Positions 1 through 11,714 of a stretch of DNA of 64,000 bases are shown piece by piece. How positions within the stretch are numbered: position 1 is the first letter of the stretch; each line of letters opens with the position of its first letter. This DNA comes from Denticeps clupeoides (lineage: Eukaryota; Chordata; Actinopteri; Clupeiformes; Denticipitidae), in contig NC_041716.1 in the NCBI RefSeq assembly GCF_900700375.1, forward strand, positions 19,308,578 through 19,372,577, written 5' to 3'. The notes under the pieces were generated by a model. The model was given only the letters and a program-made list of their open reading frames with translations, searched no databases and was not told the DNA's origin. Made by a program: the position numbers and the translations under genes.

Positions 1-201
1 CCCGCACAGGTAAGGAAACCTCCAGACGTTGCCGAGTCCGATGGCGTAGCCCACGCAGGACAGCAGGAAGTCGAACCTGCCCCCCCACGTCTCGCGGTCG
101 GGGACGTCCTTCTTCTTCTGCTCCGCCGCCGCCGACGACGACACTTCGTTCAGCTCCGTCGCCGCCTGTCCGTCCGAGGGCTTGGCGCCGTTTGTCGCCA
201 T
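1..201 (-). CDS. slc6a1: GABA transporter GAT-1, first coding exon (partial)
   Basis: Na+/Cl--coupled GABA re-uptake transporter of the neuronal and glial plasma membrane (SLC6 family). The minus strand encodes 67 residues from an ATG at 199-201 to the window edge. The start [12 protein letters not shown] resembles mammalian GAT-1 (MATNGSKVADGQ). It is followed by a variable, Ala/Ser- and Lys-rich cytosolic tail of about 35 residues and then the near-invariant block [20 protein letters not shown] (residues about 39-58) and [10 protein letters not shown], which is TM1 with the unwound Na+/substrate-binding GLGN segment. The remaining eleven or so helices lie outside the window to the left. The start is chosen because it matches the family N terminus exactly and lies in a CpG-rich exon. 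Paralogue (a or b) cannot be decided from this piece. Confidence 0.95.
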   Translation of the reverse strand, partial: MATNGAKPSDGQAATELNEVSSSAAAEQKKKDVPDRETWGGRFDFLLSCVGYAIGLGNVWRFPYLCG

Positions 202-1000
202 GTCTCGGGGCTTGGCGGGGGTCCTGGCGGCCGGACGCGAGATTTCAGCACCGGTCCACGCAGACAGCAGCTTCGCGGCTTTTTGTCGGCGGGGCTTCAG
301 GCGACTGTGACGGGTCCGCTGCTGCTGGCGGCGACCTGCGACAGGGGGACACAGACGTCCCTGCTTTTACACGCGGCGTCAGCAGGCCGGCGACACTTCG
401 CGCGTTACGAACGAAATTCAACTTTATTCTTTTATCGAAATTTCAATTAAGCAAATAAAAAAATAATCGAACCGACGACCGTCGGGACTCCAGCTGCGCA
501 AATAAAGCAACTTCGAGCGGGAAACCGCGCGCGGTTCCGACACGCCGCCACGTCCACTCACCCCGGCTCTCTTCTCCCCGTCACTGCCGCGAGGTATCCG
601 TGGGCTCCCCCCGAACTTGTAAACTTCCAGCGTTGCGTGGGACATAAACGGCGCTGCGGGGAGGCTCCCGGGGACGCGGAGCTGTCCGGAGACGCGCGGT
701 GCTGCGGCGGGTGCGAGGCTCCCGACATCAACCGGCGGGAACGCGGCGCGCGGCGACCGTTCGCGACGTCAATGTCATGTGAAAGTCGACCCCCCTCCCA
801 CTCCGCCGCCCAACCAGCGAAGACCCCCCCAAAAAACCACGCACGTGCGTGGACGTCCAGCTCACGCACCACCGGGCGGCCGTGGACGTTCGTGGGCGCT
901 TTTTATGGGGTGGGGGGGTTGTGGGACCCTGGCTCGTGCGCCGTGATGCAAGGGGGTGTAATATGGAACACCGGCATCGTACCAATCAAAGGTTCTCACC
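202..1000 (-). promoter_or_regulatory. CpG-rich 5' region of slc6a1
   Basis: This stretch upstream of the slc6a1 start codon is rich in CG dinucleotides (for example 202-420, 480-560 and 640-900), in sharp contrast to the AT-rich DNA beyond 1,000. It most likely contains 5'UTR and a CpG-island promoter. A possible splice acceptor (pyrimidine run then CAG, minus strand) lies near 335-345, which would fit the non-coding leader exons known in mammalian SLC6A1. No transcription start can be fixed by eye. Confidence 0.6.
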
Positions 1001-1436
1001 GATGATGAGATTTGTTCCAAAAATGATACACCAAACATATGATGTTATTACAGCCACACCAAGAACCTCAATCAGAATCGAAATTGCAGTAGAATTAGTT
1101 AAAACGGTTCTTCTCGTCGTGAAGACGGCGTTGAGGCTTCATCAGGGTCATGGCGATCGCCTACAGTGAGAAATCGTCTTTTCCACGTCTCATGTTGGCC
1201 CCTGGTGCAAACTTCAAATGGCAGCAGATGGTGGAAGCAATGAGGGGTGAACGAAGCTAGTAATGCTGCTACATGCAACTTAGCGTTTAAATTCCCATCT
1301 GGATATGAGTGTGAGGGCACCTGCTCTGGGAATGGTGATGCGTGTGGGTCGGGCAGCCCAGTCAAACTCTCAACTTCAGGCTGGTTTACACGGCTTCATT
1401 CCTCCAGCTGCTGCAGCATCAGCACGAGAAGCCCAT

Positions 1437-3165
1437 CAGACTCTCTTCTTCTCTCATCCTGCTCTCTTCCTCTCTCATCCTGCTCTCTTCCTCTCTCATC
1501 CTGCTCTCTTCCTCTCTCATCCTGCTCTCTTCCTGCTCTCTTCCTCCTGCTCTCTTCCTCTCTCATCCTTCTCTCTTCCTCTCTCATCAAACTCTCTTCC
1601 TCTCTCATCAGACTCTCTTCTTCTCTCATCCTGCTCTCTTCCTTTCTCATCCTGCTCTCTTCCTCTCTCACTCTCTCATTCTGCTCACTTCCTCTCTCAT
1701 CCTGCTCTCTACCTCTCTCATCCTGCTCTTTTCCTCTCTCATCCTGCTCTCTTCCTCTCGCTTCCTGCTCTCTTCCTCACTCATCCTGCTCTCTTCCTCT
1801 CTCATCAGACTCTCTTCCTCTCTCATCCTGCTCTCTTCCTCTCTCATCAGACTCTCTTCCTCTCTCCCTCTCTCATCCTGCTCATCCTGCTCTCCCCCTC
1901 TCATCAGACTCTCTTCATCTCTCATCCTGCTCTCTTCCTCTCTCATCCTGCTCTCTTCCTCTCTCATCCTGCTCTCTTCATCTCTCATCCTGCTCTCTTC
2001 CTCTCTCATCCTTCTCTCTTCCTGTCTCATCAAACTCTCTTCCTCTCTCATCAGACTCTCTTCTTCTCTCATTCTGCTCACTTCCTCTCTCATCCTGCTC
2101 TCTTCCTCTCTCACTCTCTCATTCTGCTCACTTCCTCTCTCATCCTGCTCTCTTCCTCTCTCATCCTGCTCTCTTCCTCTCTCATCCTGCTCTTTTCCTC
2201 TCCCATCCTGTTCTCTTCCTCTCTCATCCTGCTCTCTTCCTCTCTCATCCTGCTCTCTTCCTCTCTCATCCTGCTCTCCTCTTCTCTCATCCTGCTCTCT
2301 TCCTCTCTCATCCTGCCTTCTTCCTCTCTCATCCTGCTCTCTTCTTCTCTCATCCTGCTTTCTTCCTCTCTCATCCTGCTCTCTTCCTCTCTCATCAGAC
2401 TCTCGTCCTCTCTCATCCTGCTGTCTTCATCTCTCATCCTGCTCTCTTCCTCTCTCATCCTGCTCTCTTCCTCTCTCATCCTGCCTCTCTTCCTCTCTCA
2501 TCCTGCTCTCTTCCTCTCTCATCCTGCTCTCTTCCTCACTCATCCTGCTCTCTTCCTCTCACTTCCTGCTCTCTTCCTCACTCATCCTGCTCTCTTTCTC
2601 TTCCTCTCTCATCAGACTCTCTTCCTCTCTCATCCTGCTCTCATCCTCTCTCATCCTGCTCTCTTCCTCTCTCATCCTGTTCTCTTCATCTCTCATCCTG
2701 CTCTTTTCCTCTCTCATCCTGCTCTCTTCCTCTCTCATCCTGTTCTCTTCATCTCTCATCCTGCTCTTTTCCTCTCTCATCCTGCTCTCTTCCTCTCTCA
2801 TCAGACTCTCTTCCTCACTCATCCTGCTCTCTTCCTCTCGCTTCCTGCTCTCTTCCTCACTCATCCTGCTCTCTTTCTCTTCCTCTCTCATCAGACTCTC
2901 TTCCTCTCTCATCCTGCTCTCATCCTCTCTCATCCTGCTCTCTTCCTCTCTCATCCTGTTCTCTTCATCTCTCATCCTGCTCTCTTCATCTCTCATCCTG
3001 CTCTCTTCCTCTCTCATCAAACACTCTTCCTCTCTCGTCCTGCTCTCTTCCTCTCTCATCAGACTCGTCCTGCTCTCTTCCTCTCTCATCCTGCTCTCTT
3101 CATCTCTCATTAGACTCTCTTCCTCTCTCATCCTGCTCTCATCCTCTCTCATCCTGTTCCCTTCC
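1437..3165. repeat. 21-bp polypyrimidine minisatellite, about 80 copies
   Basis: Tandem array of a 21-base unit, CTCTTCCTCTCTCATCCTGCT in one phase, with common variants (TCAGACTC for TCCTGCTC, ATCC for TTCC). Almost every base on the plus strand is a pyrimidine or falls in the short ATC/CTG islands. Because 21 is divisible by three, every frame without a stop stays open, which gives long artefactual reading frames on both strands. Higher-order duplication is visible: a stretch near 2,530-2,800 recurs about 279 bases later near 2,815-3,080, and a three-unit block near 2,662 is repeated at about 2,725. The array sits roughly 1.2-3 kb upstream of the slc6a1 start codon. Confidence 0.95.
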
Positions 3166-3722
3166 ACAGCCAGGAAATCTACAGCAAACGATTTAAAAAT
3201 ATAAATATATAAACAAACTATTTTGGCAGAGACATTCATCTCGGCAGGTACAGTAGCTGAAAGAAATTTCCCCATTCATAAAAACGGTTATGTAACTGAC
3301 AGTTTATTAAGACATCAGAGGACATGATTCCAGTGTCTAATACATATAATATAATCAATTTAATAAACGTACATAACAGATCAGATACTGGACTGTAGGT
3401 CAACATAGCAAGGTATCTGATGCTTTTCATGTTCCTTCATTGTTCCTCTCGAAGCCTTTAAAAGTCTTGATGAGGTCACAAATTGACTGATTAGCATTAT
3501 GATCATTCATAAATATGCTAAGTATGAGCCAGCTGCATAATTCTTGTTTGTCAGTCTGGGGATTATAAAGGGAGGTAATTCACTAGTGTTGATAAAGTAT
3601 ATAGAGAGTGTTGATTTAGCCTGATTATCCTATGGGATATTTCTGATATATTCTCACAATTTACAGTAATTGACAATGGAGACATGGCCATTTAGGGAAA
3701 TTCATCTACAAAAATGATCATT

Positions 3723-3728
<6 letters not shown>

Positions 3729-3800
<72 letters not shown>

Positions 3801-3801
3801 C
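3729..3801. repeat. Compound microsatellite (CA)n-(TA)n-(T)n
   Basis: A CA run is followed directly by a TA run and then a T run: a simple-sequence tract with no coding content. Confidence 0.95.
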
Positions 3802-4285
3802 ATATCTTCTACTAAAACTATCCATTTTTTGTCCTGCACTGATCCTCATTTCTTGGCCTTAATTTCATTGTTAATGCAATATGCAAAGCCCATCTGCTTT
3901 AGAAAGATCCATGGATTTTCCTTTCCTTCCTTCACGTTGTGCACCACAGATCTATGTCTCCATTTCTCCACCAGTACAAAAACACAGACCAAAAAGACCT
4001 GATCAGAATTCATTTGTACCGGTGGACAATGGGAATGTATACAGTACGTGCACTGTAATCGAAAACGTATACCCCATATAACCCAGTGTGGAGCCTCAAA
4101 ATCGGTTCAAAATTTGTGCAACCGTTGCTAGGCAACAGCATAATCGGTCTCAGGCTCCCTTTTCTTATATTGCAACGTCTTGTGGGATTGTTCTGTCGCA
4201 TCCATTAAAAATGTTCAATTAAATTTTCACAGAAATTTTTTAGATTATGTTTCAGAAGCTTCGATAAAATCTATCATCTAATATA

Positions 4286-4289
<4 letters not shown>

Positions 4290-4322
<33 letters not shown>
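4290..4322. repeat. (GT)16 microsatellite
   Basis: Uninterrupted GT dinucleotide run. Confidence 0.95.
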
Positions 4323-4324
<2 letters not shown>

Positions 4325-6584
4325 CACCATGGTTAAATTACAAGTCAGGTGATTGTAACCTCACCTACAATCACTACAGATCAGTGTTCATTTATAATGT
4401 TACTGACAGGGATGTGATATCACAACCTTCAAAAAAGGCTTCCAGAAATGATTTTAAAACCAGAAAGGAGGTGTCGGTTGTTGCGGGGATAATTGCTAAA
4501 TATTAGATGTCCCAGCCAATAACCTGCACTCTCTGACAAATTTAGCTGAAAGCGTACAGTCCCTCATTGCCACTCTGTCTGACCAATCTCCTGCACTCAC
4601 TGGCATCACTATGGAAACTGACTTCTGCCACGCAGCCTTGTCTAAAGCAGACACGCAAGTTGCGTAGCAAATATTTGGTGAGCAGCCTTCCTTCTGTGTT
4701 TACCCCGACAACTCAAGTAATGCACAGTGACTGGGCACTAAACGTGAAATTATGGTATGCAGCGCTCCTGGAAACGCAGGTGTAGCGCAGCCATGTCGTG
4801 CACGGCATGTTTGTTGTAGTGCAGGGGAAGCAGTGAAAAGAAATGTCTTCACCTTGTGACATTGTTACCAAATTATTTTAATGCCCTGAAAAAATTTTGA
4901 ATCACTACTCCCATCTCCCCATCGGAGGCAAACAAAGAAATATGTGTGGCTCCTGACCGCTCCTCCAGTGCGTATTTCTGCAAGTGCATGCTAAACGACA
5001 CCTTTTTTTTTTTATATCCCTGCCTGCCCGCCTCTGGCTAAACTGTGAGAAAATATTCGTCATGGTTTTAAAGGGTTTATCAGCTTCAAAGCTGGGAGAG
5101 GCTGGTTCTCCAGTCCATCACCCAGACCATACAATCCTCCCAGCCCCAAAAAGAATGGGCTGAAGCGTGTGGACAAGTTTCACAGCTAAGCCCCCAATTC
5201 AGGGCTTTTACATAAGGCTTGCAGAGGCACATTTACATGTGGGGTTGACGTCACATCTAATCCCTTCCCCCCAAAGCCCAACGTCTCCTCTGGGTGGGAA
5301 TAATAGTTAATCATGGCTGTTTGTTAACTCTTGTAAATATGGCTGGATGCTGTGGTTGTGCACTACGCTTTAAAATGTCCACTCTGGTTAGCAGATATAT
5401 TTTTCAGAGTGCTAGATTCATTTATAGAATTACAACAACTCTCCCCCAGTCGTCATGCGATGGTAATTTGTGGCAATATGTCATTTATGCATTAGGACAG
5501 TGTCCTGACTTACCATCTAAAACGAAGAGGAAAAACACACATCAAGAAGGAGAAAAAAAAAAAAAAACTCTCCCCGTCCTTGTTGCTGTCACCCGAAATC
5601 TTTTCATAAAAGTGCCACAAGCATGCCTTGCATTTAAATTAAATGGATGAGTAGAAGCGGAGCCCGGAGAATGGCCAGCAGTTCTTTCCGGCGTCAGATG
5701 ATGCTTAATTAAGAATTCTTCGGCGATTAGACGCTTGGAATTCAGCCAAATGTCTATCAGCAGTTGGAGCCGATTGACTAATCAGCTGTCTCATTGCGCC
5801 GGCACACCGTCATCTGGCCTTTCAGAAATACACGTTCTTCAAAGCAAGTTGCTTGCATGCTGGTACCCTTGTCGGCCCATTGGGTTCTTTAGCGTAAATG
5901 CTAAAAATAGATACATGAGCACAAGGATAAAATAAAGCAGCAATAAATCAGAATTTGCTGGCATGATCGGCGCTTCGAAGGCTGTGGATGTTACTCACTG
6001 AATGATGCTCACTGTGCCAGATTCGATTTTGCATCTAAACCTTTGCGGTGTTTGAGTAAACATGCAGCCTGACATGGGGAGTAAGTCCAAATGGGTAACA
6101 CAAGAAAATAACCTAGAGCAATGGCTCACACATCCTGTTGGAGATCTCCAGGAAATAATGTAAGTTGAAGATGTGACCTTTCACATACATTATAGCCAAT
6201 ATTCATGTAATCATATAGCTGTGGTTATCATGGTAGTACATGGTAGTACATGCCAGGGATGAGGCACAAGGAACAATGTGTTTATCAAGTAAAACAAGCA
6301 TGGAGGCCAATCAGAACAGATAACTGTTGAACGAAAGCAGACAAGACAAACATATGGTGCCACCTGGTGGGCAAGGGGCATCAGGATGTTGCAGAATCCA
6401 CTCCAGTGCACCAGTCTGGGAGGAGGATGCAGTAAAACCTTGTGAAACCAGTCATTGTGTCACTAGAGTCCTCTCTTCTTGCCTCCACTCAGGAGACTGG
6501 TTCCCCAGCCCCTTGCACAGCCTCTCCTCTGGCATGGGGTTGTGAACCTGCCATCCTGGATATTGGACCCACTCTCTTCTTCAT

Positions 6585-6772
6585 GGTGGTAGTAGCCTAG
6601 TGGGTAACACAGTAGCCTATGAACCAGACTCAGGTTTAAATCCCACTTACTACCATTGTGTCCCTGAGCAAGACACTTAACCCTAAGTTGCTCCAGGGGG
6701 GACTGTCCCTGTAACTACTGATTGTAAGTCGCTCTGGATAAGGACGTCTGATAAATGCTGTAAATATAAATG
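6585..6772 (+). mobile_element. tRNA-derived SINE, family 1
   Basis: The head has a tRNA-like A box (TAGCCTAGTGG) and a B-box-like GGTTTAAATCC. These are followed by the conserved body (GTGTCCCTGAGCAAGACAC, then CTCCAGGGGGGACTGTCCC) and the tail TAAGTCGCTCTGGATAAG ending in ATGTAAAT-type repeats. The same tail ends the L2-like LINEs in this window, which suggests L2 machinery mobilises it. Other family-1 copies lie near 10.9, 12.0, 24.5, 25.6, 33.0, 39.6, 62.3 and 63.6 kb. Confidence 0.9.
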
Positions 6773-9636
6773 GTCCACCCTTTTGCCCCCATGGCAGGGG
6801 CATTAGGGACTGGAGAACTGCACCAGAGACCTACTCTCCTGTAGGGAGACAGGAACGGGAAGAGAGAAAGCGGCGGGCAGACACAGAGAAAGAGGTCCTC
6901 TGGTGCTGGAACCAGAAGAACAAATGAAGGCGGGTTCAGGTGAAGACTGGAGTTTAAACTGGCATCTCTGCTGAGAATGACAGGCAGACTGGGCCAGACA
7001 ATGAGGTGCAGAAACTGTCAGTGAAAACCAACCCAGTAACTTGGTGTCAGTATTGGAGACAGCTTGTGTGCGCTGGCCGAGGCATTGGGTGCCGTCTATA
7101 AAGTGGGAAACGCCCTTGGGGCAACACTGGTACTGCATTGTGGTGGCCGGGTGCTGTTCGGTGCACACTAGTGCAGTGAGTGTCAGTGAGTGCAGAAAAT
7201 CATGGGAACGCTGGTGAAGTACATGGCTGTTGCTGTTCGTGGTGAAATTTCTGATACCTTCTGCAGAATTCCCAGCATATCATGGAGAAGGTCAGCTCAG
7301 AGGACCTCATCTTCCTCAAGTTCCCACTCATCTCAGGTAGTCCTGAAACCACTCATCATTGTCTGAGACTGGCTGGCTTAGTAGGATAGTGTAGTGAGCT
7401 CCGGGTTGGACGATAAATCCGGAGAGGGGTGTTGCTGGGATATACGAGAGTTTGGACTTGTCATCCTGATTTCCAGCGAGGTTCTCAAAGAGAGAGTGGG
7501 GAGGACATTACAACCTTATGAAAAACCAACAATGAAAAACAGCACTGTGTTCAGCAATTGCAGGTGGAATGTCTGCTTTGGAGGGTGCAGTGAGCTTGTG
7601 AAGCAATGTATAAATTGAGAAACCTGTTTCAAGAAATATCAGTACTGATGATCCATATTAACAATATCCATCCAATTTCATGACAAAATGCCTACTAATA
7701 TATACAGGTTACTCCAGACCATGATCCACCAGTTAGCTGTGTGACCATCTGACAACATGAGACTCTCCTGGCACAAGCTACTTTAGGTATACCCTCTCCT
7801 TTTTTTTATATCAAGTGTTTTATATCTAAAGCTAGCTAGTAAGTGTGAAAAGCTCTTCTCTTCCTGTCTTAAATAATGTAATGTATAGTTAATTTATAGA
7901 GTTAATGATGACATAACAAAAGTAGAAATTATTTGTGTAGTAATTTAACATATTGTTTGTGTATGCTCTCTGCTGAACCTCAGCATTGCAAATCTCTTGA
8001 GGCAAGATTTTGAATATCTATGTTCGCAGATAGTGGGTATGTTTGATGTAAAAATGAATGATCATGCAGTCTTTTTTAAGTGGAGCAAAACATAATTTAG
8101 TTGTTGGTAAAGGCATCAGGAAACATTGACCTTTTGTTGATTCCTGCAGGCCATGTTGTGAGTCATGAGGTCCGGATATTTACTGTGTCTCATCAGCGGC
8201 CTTGTCAAATTTCAGCACACTCCACTGAATCGTTAGGCCTTGGGCACATCTTCAGTCCCACAGAAGAAGTCATAGGTGATTTCATTCTCATGTTTTTCAG
8301 CATGCAATATCAAAAAGAAGTCCAACTGTGTTTAAATGTGTGAATTTATCTGTGAATATATCAAAATTGGCATTACTGAGCCTATGCTTACTACACCACC
8401 CGCCTAACATTGAGGACATCTCACTTTTGCCACCAAAACAACCCTGAGCCATTGAGGCACGGACTCCACTAAACCTCTGAGGGTATGCTGTGGTATCAGT
8501 GCCTTAGATGGATGTCTTGTAAGTACTGGTGCTCTCATGGTTCAGAAAAGTTTTTTTTTTCCAACTCATTAGACGGAAGCTTGGTTAGAGTGTGACTGTT
8601 CCTGTAACTACTGATTGTAAGTCACTCTGAATAAATTCAATAAAAGGCAGTGGCCACAACCTGAAGTACCAGAGCATGTACACATATGTCCAGGCTGAGC
8701 AGTAATCCAGGGGGTTTTGTTACTGGGAGACAGTGAGGCAGCCAGTGAGGAGAGATTCAGTAGAAGGATTCCAGACCTCACCATTGGACAACCAGAAGGC
8801 AACAGTGCAGTGAACCTCTTGAATATCGGATGGTGTACGTTAAACCACAGATCAGCACCACAGAGACTATCCAGTAAATACATTTTAAAAAGCATCACTG
8901 GTGAAAGAGGACGGCCAAGACCAACGTAGAACGCTCAGAGTGCCGAAACATCAACAGGGAGGTAATCAAGGCTGATACATGCTACTCAACACTGAACTCC
9001 CACTGAGTCACAAGTGGGCAAATAAATCACTGGCTGACATCTAAAGCTCATCATGCTGGTGCTTCTCTGTTGCTATCTGACAGAAGTGCAGCCTCCAGCA
9101 GTTTCTTTAGTCCTTTCTTTAATTCTCTCCATGTACAATGACATGCAAGTCATGTTGATGCATTCAAGATATAGATGCTAAAAAAAAAAAACACAAAAGA
9201 GTTTTGATTTTAGCAAAATGATTGTGTCAAAGGAAGGACTTTAGATTTGTGAAATTTCATGAAGGAGTATTGAAACCTTGCATATTTCCTTTCCATATTT
9301 TTAAGACATGCATGGGATGAATAGATGTCTGCAGTAATACAACACAAACCAACAGTCACCTAAAACATATTCTTATTAGAATTATAACTGATAAGTCAGT
9401 TTGACTTTGTCCCATCAGTGTTGTGCAATAAAAAAGTAAATGTTAACCCATGTTTACCCATGTTTATGACTTATTGTCAACTGGTATGGTGGCAGGTAGT
9501 GAAGACCTGCATATGAATGAAATGTGTGCTTGGGTGTTCTGGCAACAGACTCCAACCATCAGAACATGGCTGCATTAACTGTAGGGTGATTTCAAACAGA
9601 GACCCAACACAGTCTTGCTTAGCAAAAAATATAGAG
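6773..9636. other. Intergenic DNA, no gene recognised
   Basis: No recognisable exon. A 3' fragment of the family-1 SINE (the GTAACTACTGATTGTAAG portion) lies near 8,600-8,640 on the plus strand, and a minus-oriented SINE tail fragment lies near 9,640-9,690. A short open stretch at 7,273-7,335 is flanked by splice-like signals but has no family match (see rejected items). Confidence 0.5.
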
Positions 9637-9706
9637 AGTGCATTATCCCTTATCCAGATCGACTTACAATCAGTAGTAAAAGAAACAGCCCCTATGGAGA
9701 CATTCA

Positions 9707-10720
9707 TTTACATTTAAATTTACATTTATGGCATTTGGCAGACGCCCTTATCCAGAGCGACTTACAACGAGCTTTCAAGTTACAATCAATGAAGTGATCA
9801 GTTCCGGTTCATTAGGACCCCCAACTATGAATACAACCTTTTTATTCACTCTGTTGTAGATTCTGTACACAAGTTGGACAATAAGAAAGTTACAAGTTAA
9901 TCTAAATATTCTCTAAAGAGGAAGGTCTTGAGCTGCCGTTTGAAAATGCTCAGTGATTGAGCAGCTCTCTCCTTCTACAACAGCCCGCAACCTTGGAGTA
10001 ACAATAGACAACCAACTCTCCTTCTCGACTCACATCAGCAATCTTTCCTGCTCTTTTAGATTCCTTCTCTACAATATCAGATGAATCCGCCCTTATCTGT
10101 CAACACAGGCCACCCAACTACTGGTTCAGTCCTTAGTAATCTCACGACTGGATTACTGTAACTCGCTTCTAGCTGGTCTACAACTATGCACCATCCGACC
10201 TCTACAACTAATACAAAATGCAGCAGCACGACTGATCTTCAACCTTCCCAAATTCTCCCACACCTCCCCTCTGCTACGTTCCCTCCACTGGCTCCCAGTA
10301 GCTGCACGCATCATGTTCAAAATACTGATGCTGGCCTACAAAGCCAAACATGGAGTAGCACCATCCTACCTCACAGCCCTTATTACACCTCGCACTGCAC
10401 CTCGTATACTCTGAGCCTCCAGTACTGCTCGCCTGGTCATTCATCTAGAGTATTTTCAAACGTCAGATCAAACGTCAGATCTTCCTCTTTAGAGAATATT
10501 TAGATGAACTTGTAACCTTCTTATTGTACAGAATCTACAACAAGAGTGAATAAAAAGATTGTATTCATAGTCCTAGTGAACCAGAATTGATCTCTTCATT
10601 GATGGTAACTTGCAAGCACATTGTAAGTCGCTCTGGATAAGGGCCTCTGTCAAATGCCTTAAATGTAAATGTAAATGTAATTAGCAAGATCCTGATGTGG
10701 TGAAGAATCTGCTGGAAAGA
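9707..10720. mobile_element. Two L2-like LINE 3' fragments in inverted arrangement
   Basis: A plus-strand fragment from about 9,962 encodes, with breaks, the C-terminal part of an L2/CR1-type reverse transcriptase. It shows the typical '[36 protein letters not shown]' pattern and a 3' UTR ending near 10,680 in the ATGTAAAT tail. It is bracketed by minus-strand pieces of the same family: a 3' end at 9,707-9,960 and a more upstream piece at about 10,682-10,716, which matches plus-strand DNA near 59,333. The plus copy therefore appears to have landed in, or rearranged, an older minus copy. Frames are broken by stops, so the copies are dead. Confidence 0.8.
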
Positions 10721-10887
10721 ATATTAGTTCAGGTTGGTGGGATTGAGTTTGAGGTGATGGGCTGGCATCCAAGATGAGATGTCGGTCAGACATGCAGAGA
10801 TTTTGGAAGCAGCATGTATATCAGAGGGAGGAAAAGAGAAGATGAGTTGTGTGTCATCGGCATAGCAGTGGTAGGATAATCACATTC

Positions 10888-10997
10888 AGGGTTAAGTGTC
10901 TTTCTCAGGGACACAATGGTAGAAAGCGGGGTTTGAACCTGTGACTTTGTGATCTACTGTTTCTTAGTGTCTCACCCATTACTCTACTACCACCCTT
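10888..10997 (-). mobile_element. SINE family 1 fragment
   Basis: Minus-strand match to the body and tRNA-like head: the reverse complements of the AAGACACTTAACCCT and GGTTCAAA-type segments are visible. The LINE-derived tail is missing. Confidence 0.75.
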
Positions 10998-11228
10998 TAA
11001 AATTGCATGAATTACTTACTTACTCTTGTGAAGCAGCACAGAATGAGTATCCTCAGGCAGAGGACACGCTATTTTGGGGATCTCCTGGGGTCAGCTACAA
11101 GACTTCCATGACCCTACTTGGGCCATGTGACATGCTAGTAGATATGGACCTTTACAAAAAGCCCAAGGATGCTGGTATATATGTGGAATATGTCTTCAGG
11201 AAGACTTCAGAAATCTTCAGCTTGAAAG

Positions 11229-11446
11229 GCAGTGATGGTCTAGTGGGTAAGCAAGGAGAACCCGTAACCAAAAGGATGCAGGTTGAAATCCCTTGATCAA
11301 GGTCCCCACACCCTGCTCCCCGGGCGCCTTTCATGGCTGCCCACTGCTTACCAAGGATGATGGTTAAATGCAGAGGACACATTTCGTGGTGTCACTGTGT
11401 GCTGTGCTTGGTGTGAATCACAATGACAAAAACAATCACTTTCACT
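11229..11446 (+). mobile_element. tRNA-derived SINE, family 2
   Basis: The head GGTCTAGTGGGTAAG and a degenerate B box are followed by the body TGCCCACTGCTTACCAAGG, TGGTTAAATGCAGAGGACAC and the end CACAATGACAAAAACAATCACTTTCACTT. Related copies are at 51,833-52,050 and 62,535-62,722, with fragments near 12,318-12,372, 22,592-22,688 and 51,745-51,780. Confidence 0.85.
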
Positions 11447-11714
11447 TCCCTAATGCCTAGCTCCATGATGTCTAATGCACTTCATAGGTCAAATGCAATA
11501 CTCTTTAAATTCCACTGTCCAGATACATACAGGGCATTGGACAAACTTCTAAGTGGCTAAACATTTGCTAAACATTTGGAGAAGGATTCTATCTGCCCTA
11601 CATCACTATAGACTGAATGTATATGCCAGCAAGTCCTCCATTGTGTGTTGGGTATATCAATGACCTTACCATATTTTCCTCAGCAGACTGTCAGTGGTCA
11701 GACAAGCTGACAAG

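Larger units (their letters stand above)
3166..6584. other. Intergenic DNA, no gene recognised
   Basis: AT-rich non-coding sequence. Apart from the microsatellites listed separately I see no exon with family similarity. The part near 5,640-5,830 is less repetitive and carries TTAATTAA-type and ATTAG motifs and might be a conserved regulatory element, which cannot be judged without alignment. Confidence 0.5.

Noticed and set aside
1437-3165. CRISPR-like array
   Set aside because: Units are contiguous without unique spacers, and the genome is eukaryotic.
1247-3204. Three overlapping plus-strand frames of over 600 codons and matching minus-strand frames
   Set aside because: They arise because the 21-base repeat unit is a multiple of three with no stop in those frames; the Ser/Leu/Pro- and Arg/Glu-rich products are simple-sequence artefacts.
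6585-6772. Possible true tRNA gene in the SINE heads
   Set aside because: A and B boxes are present but no cloverleaf acceptor stem or anticodon arm pairs, and the same sequence recurs with a LINE-derived tail.
7273-7335. Exon-like stretch (MEKVSSEDLIFLKFPLIS) flanked by AG and GT
   Set aside because: Too short, with no family match and no neighbouring compatible exons.
10949-11296. 115-codon frame including NEYPQAEDTLFWGSPGVSYK
   Set aside because: Its 3' part is a SINE and the rest matches no family I know; it could be a decayed exon but cannot be supported.
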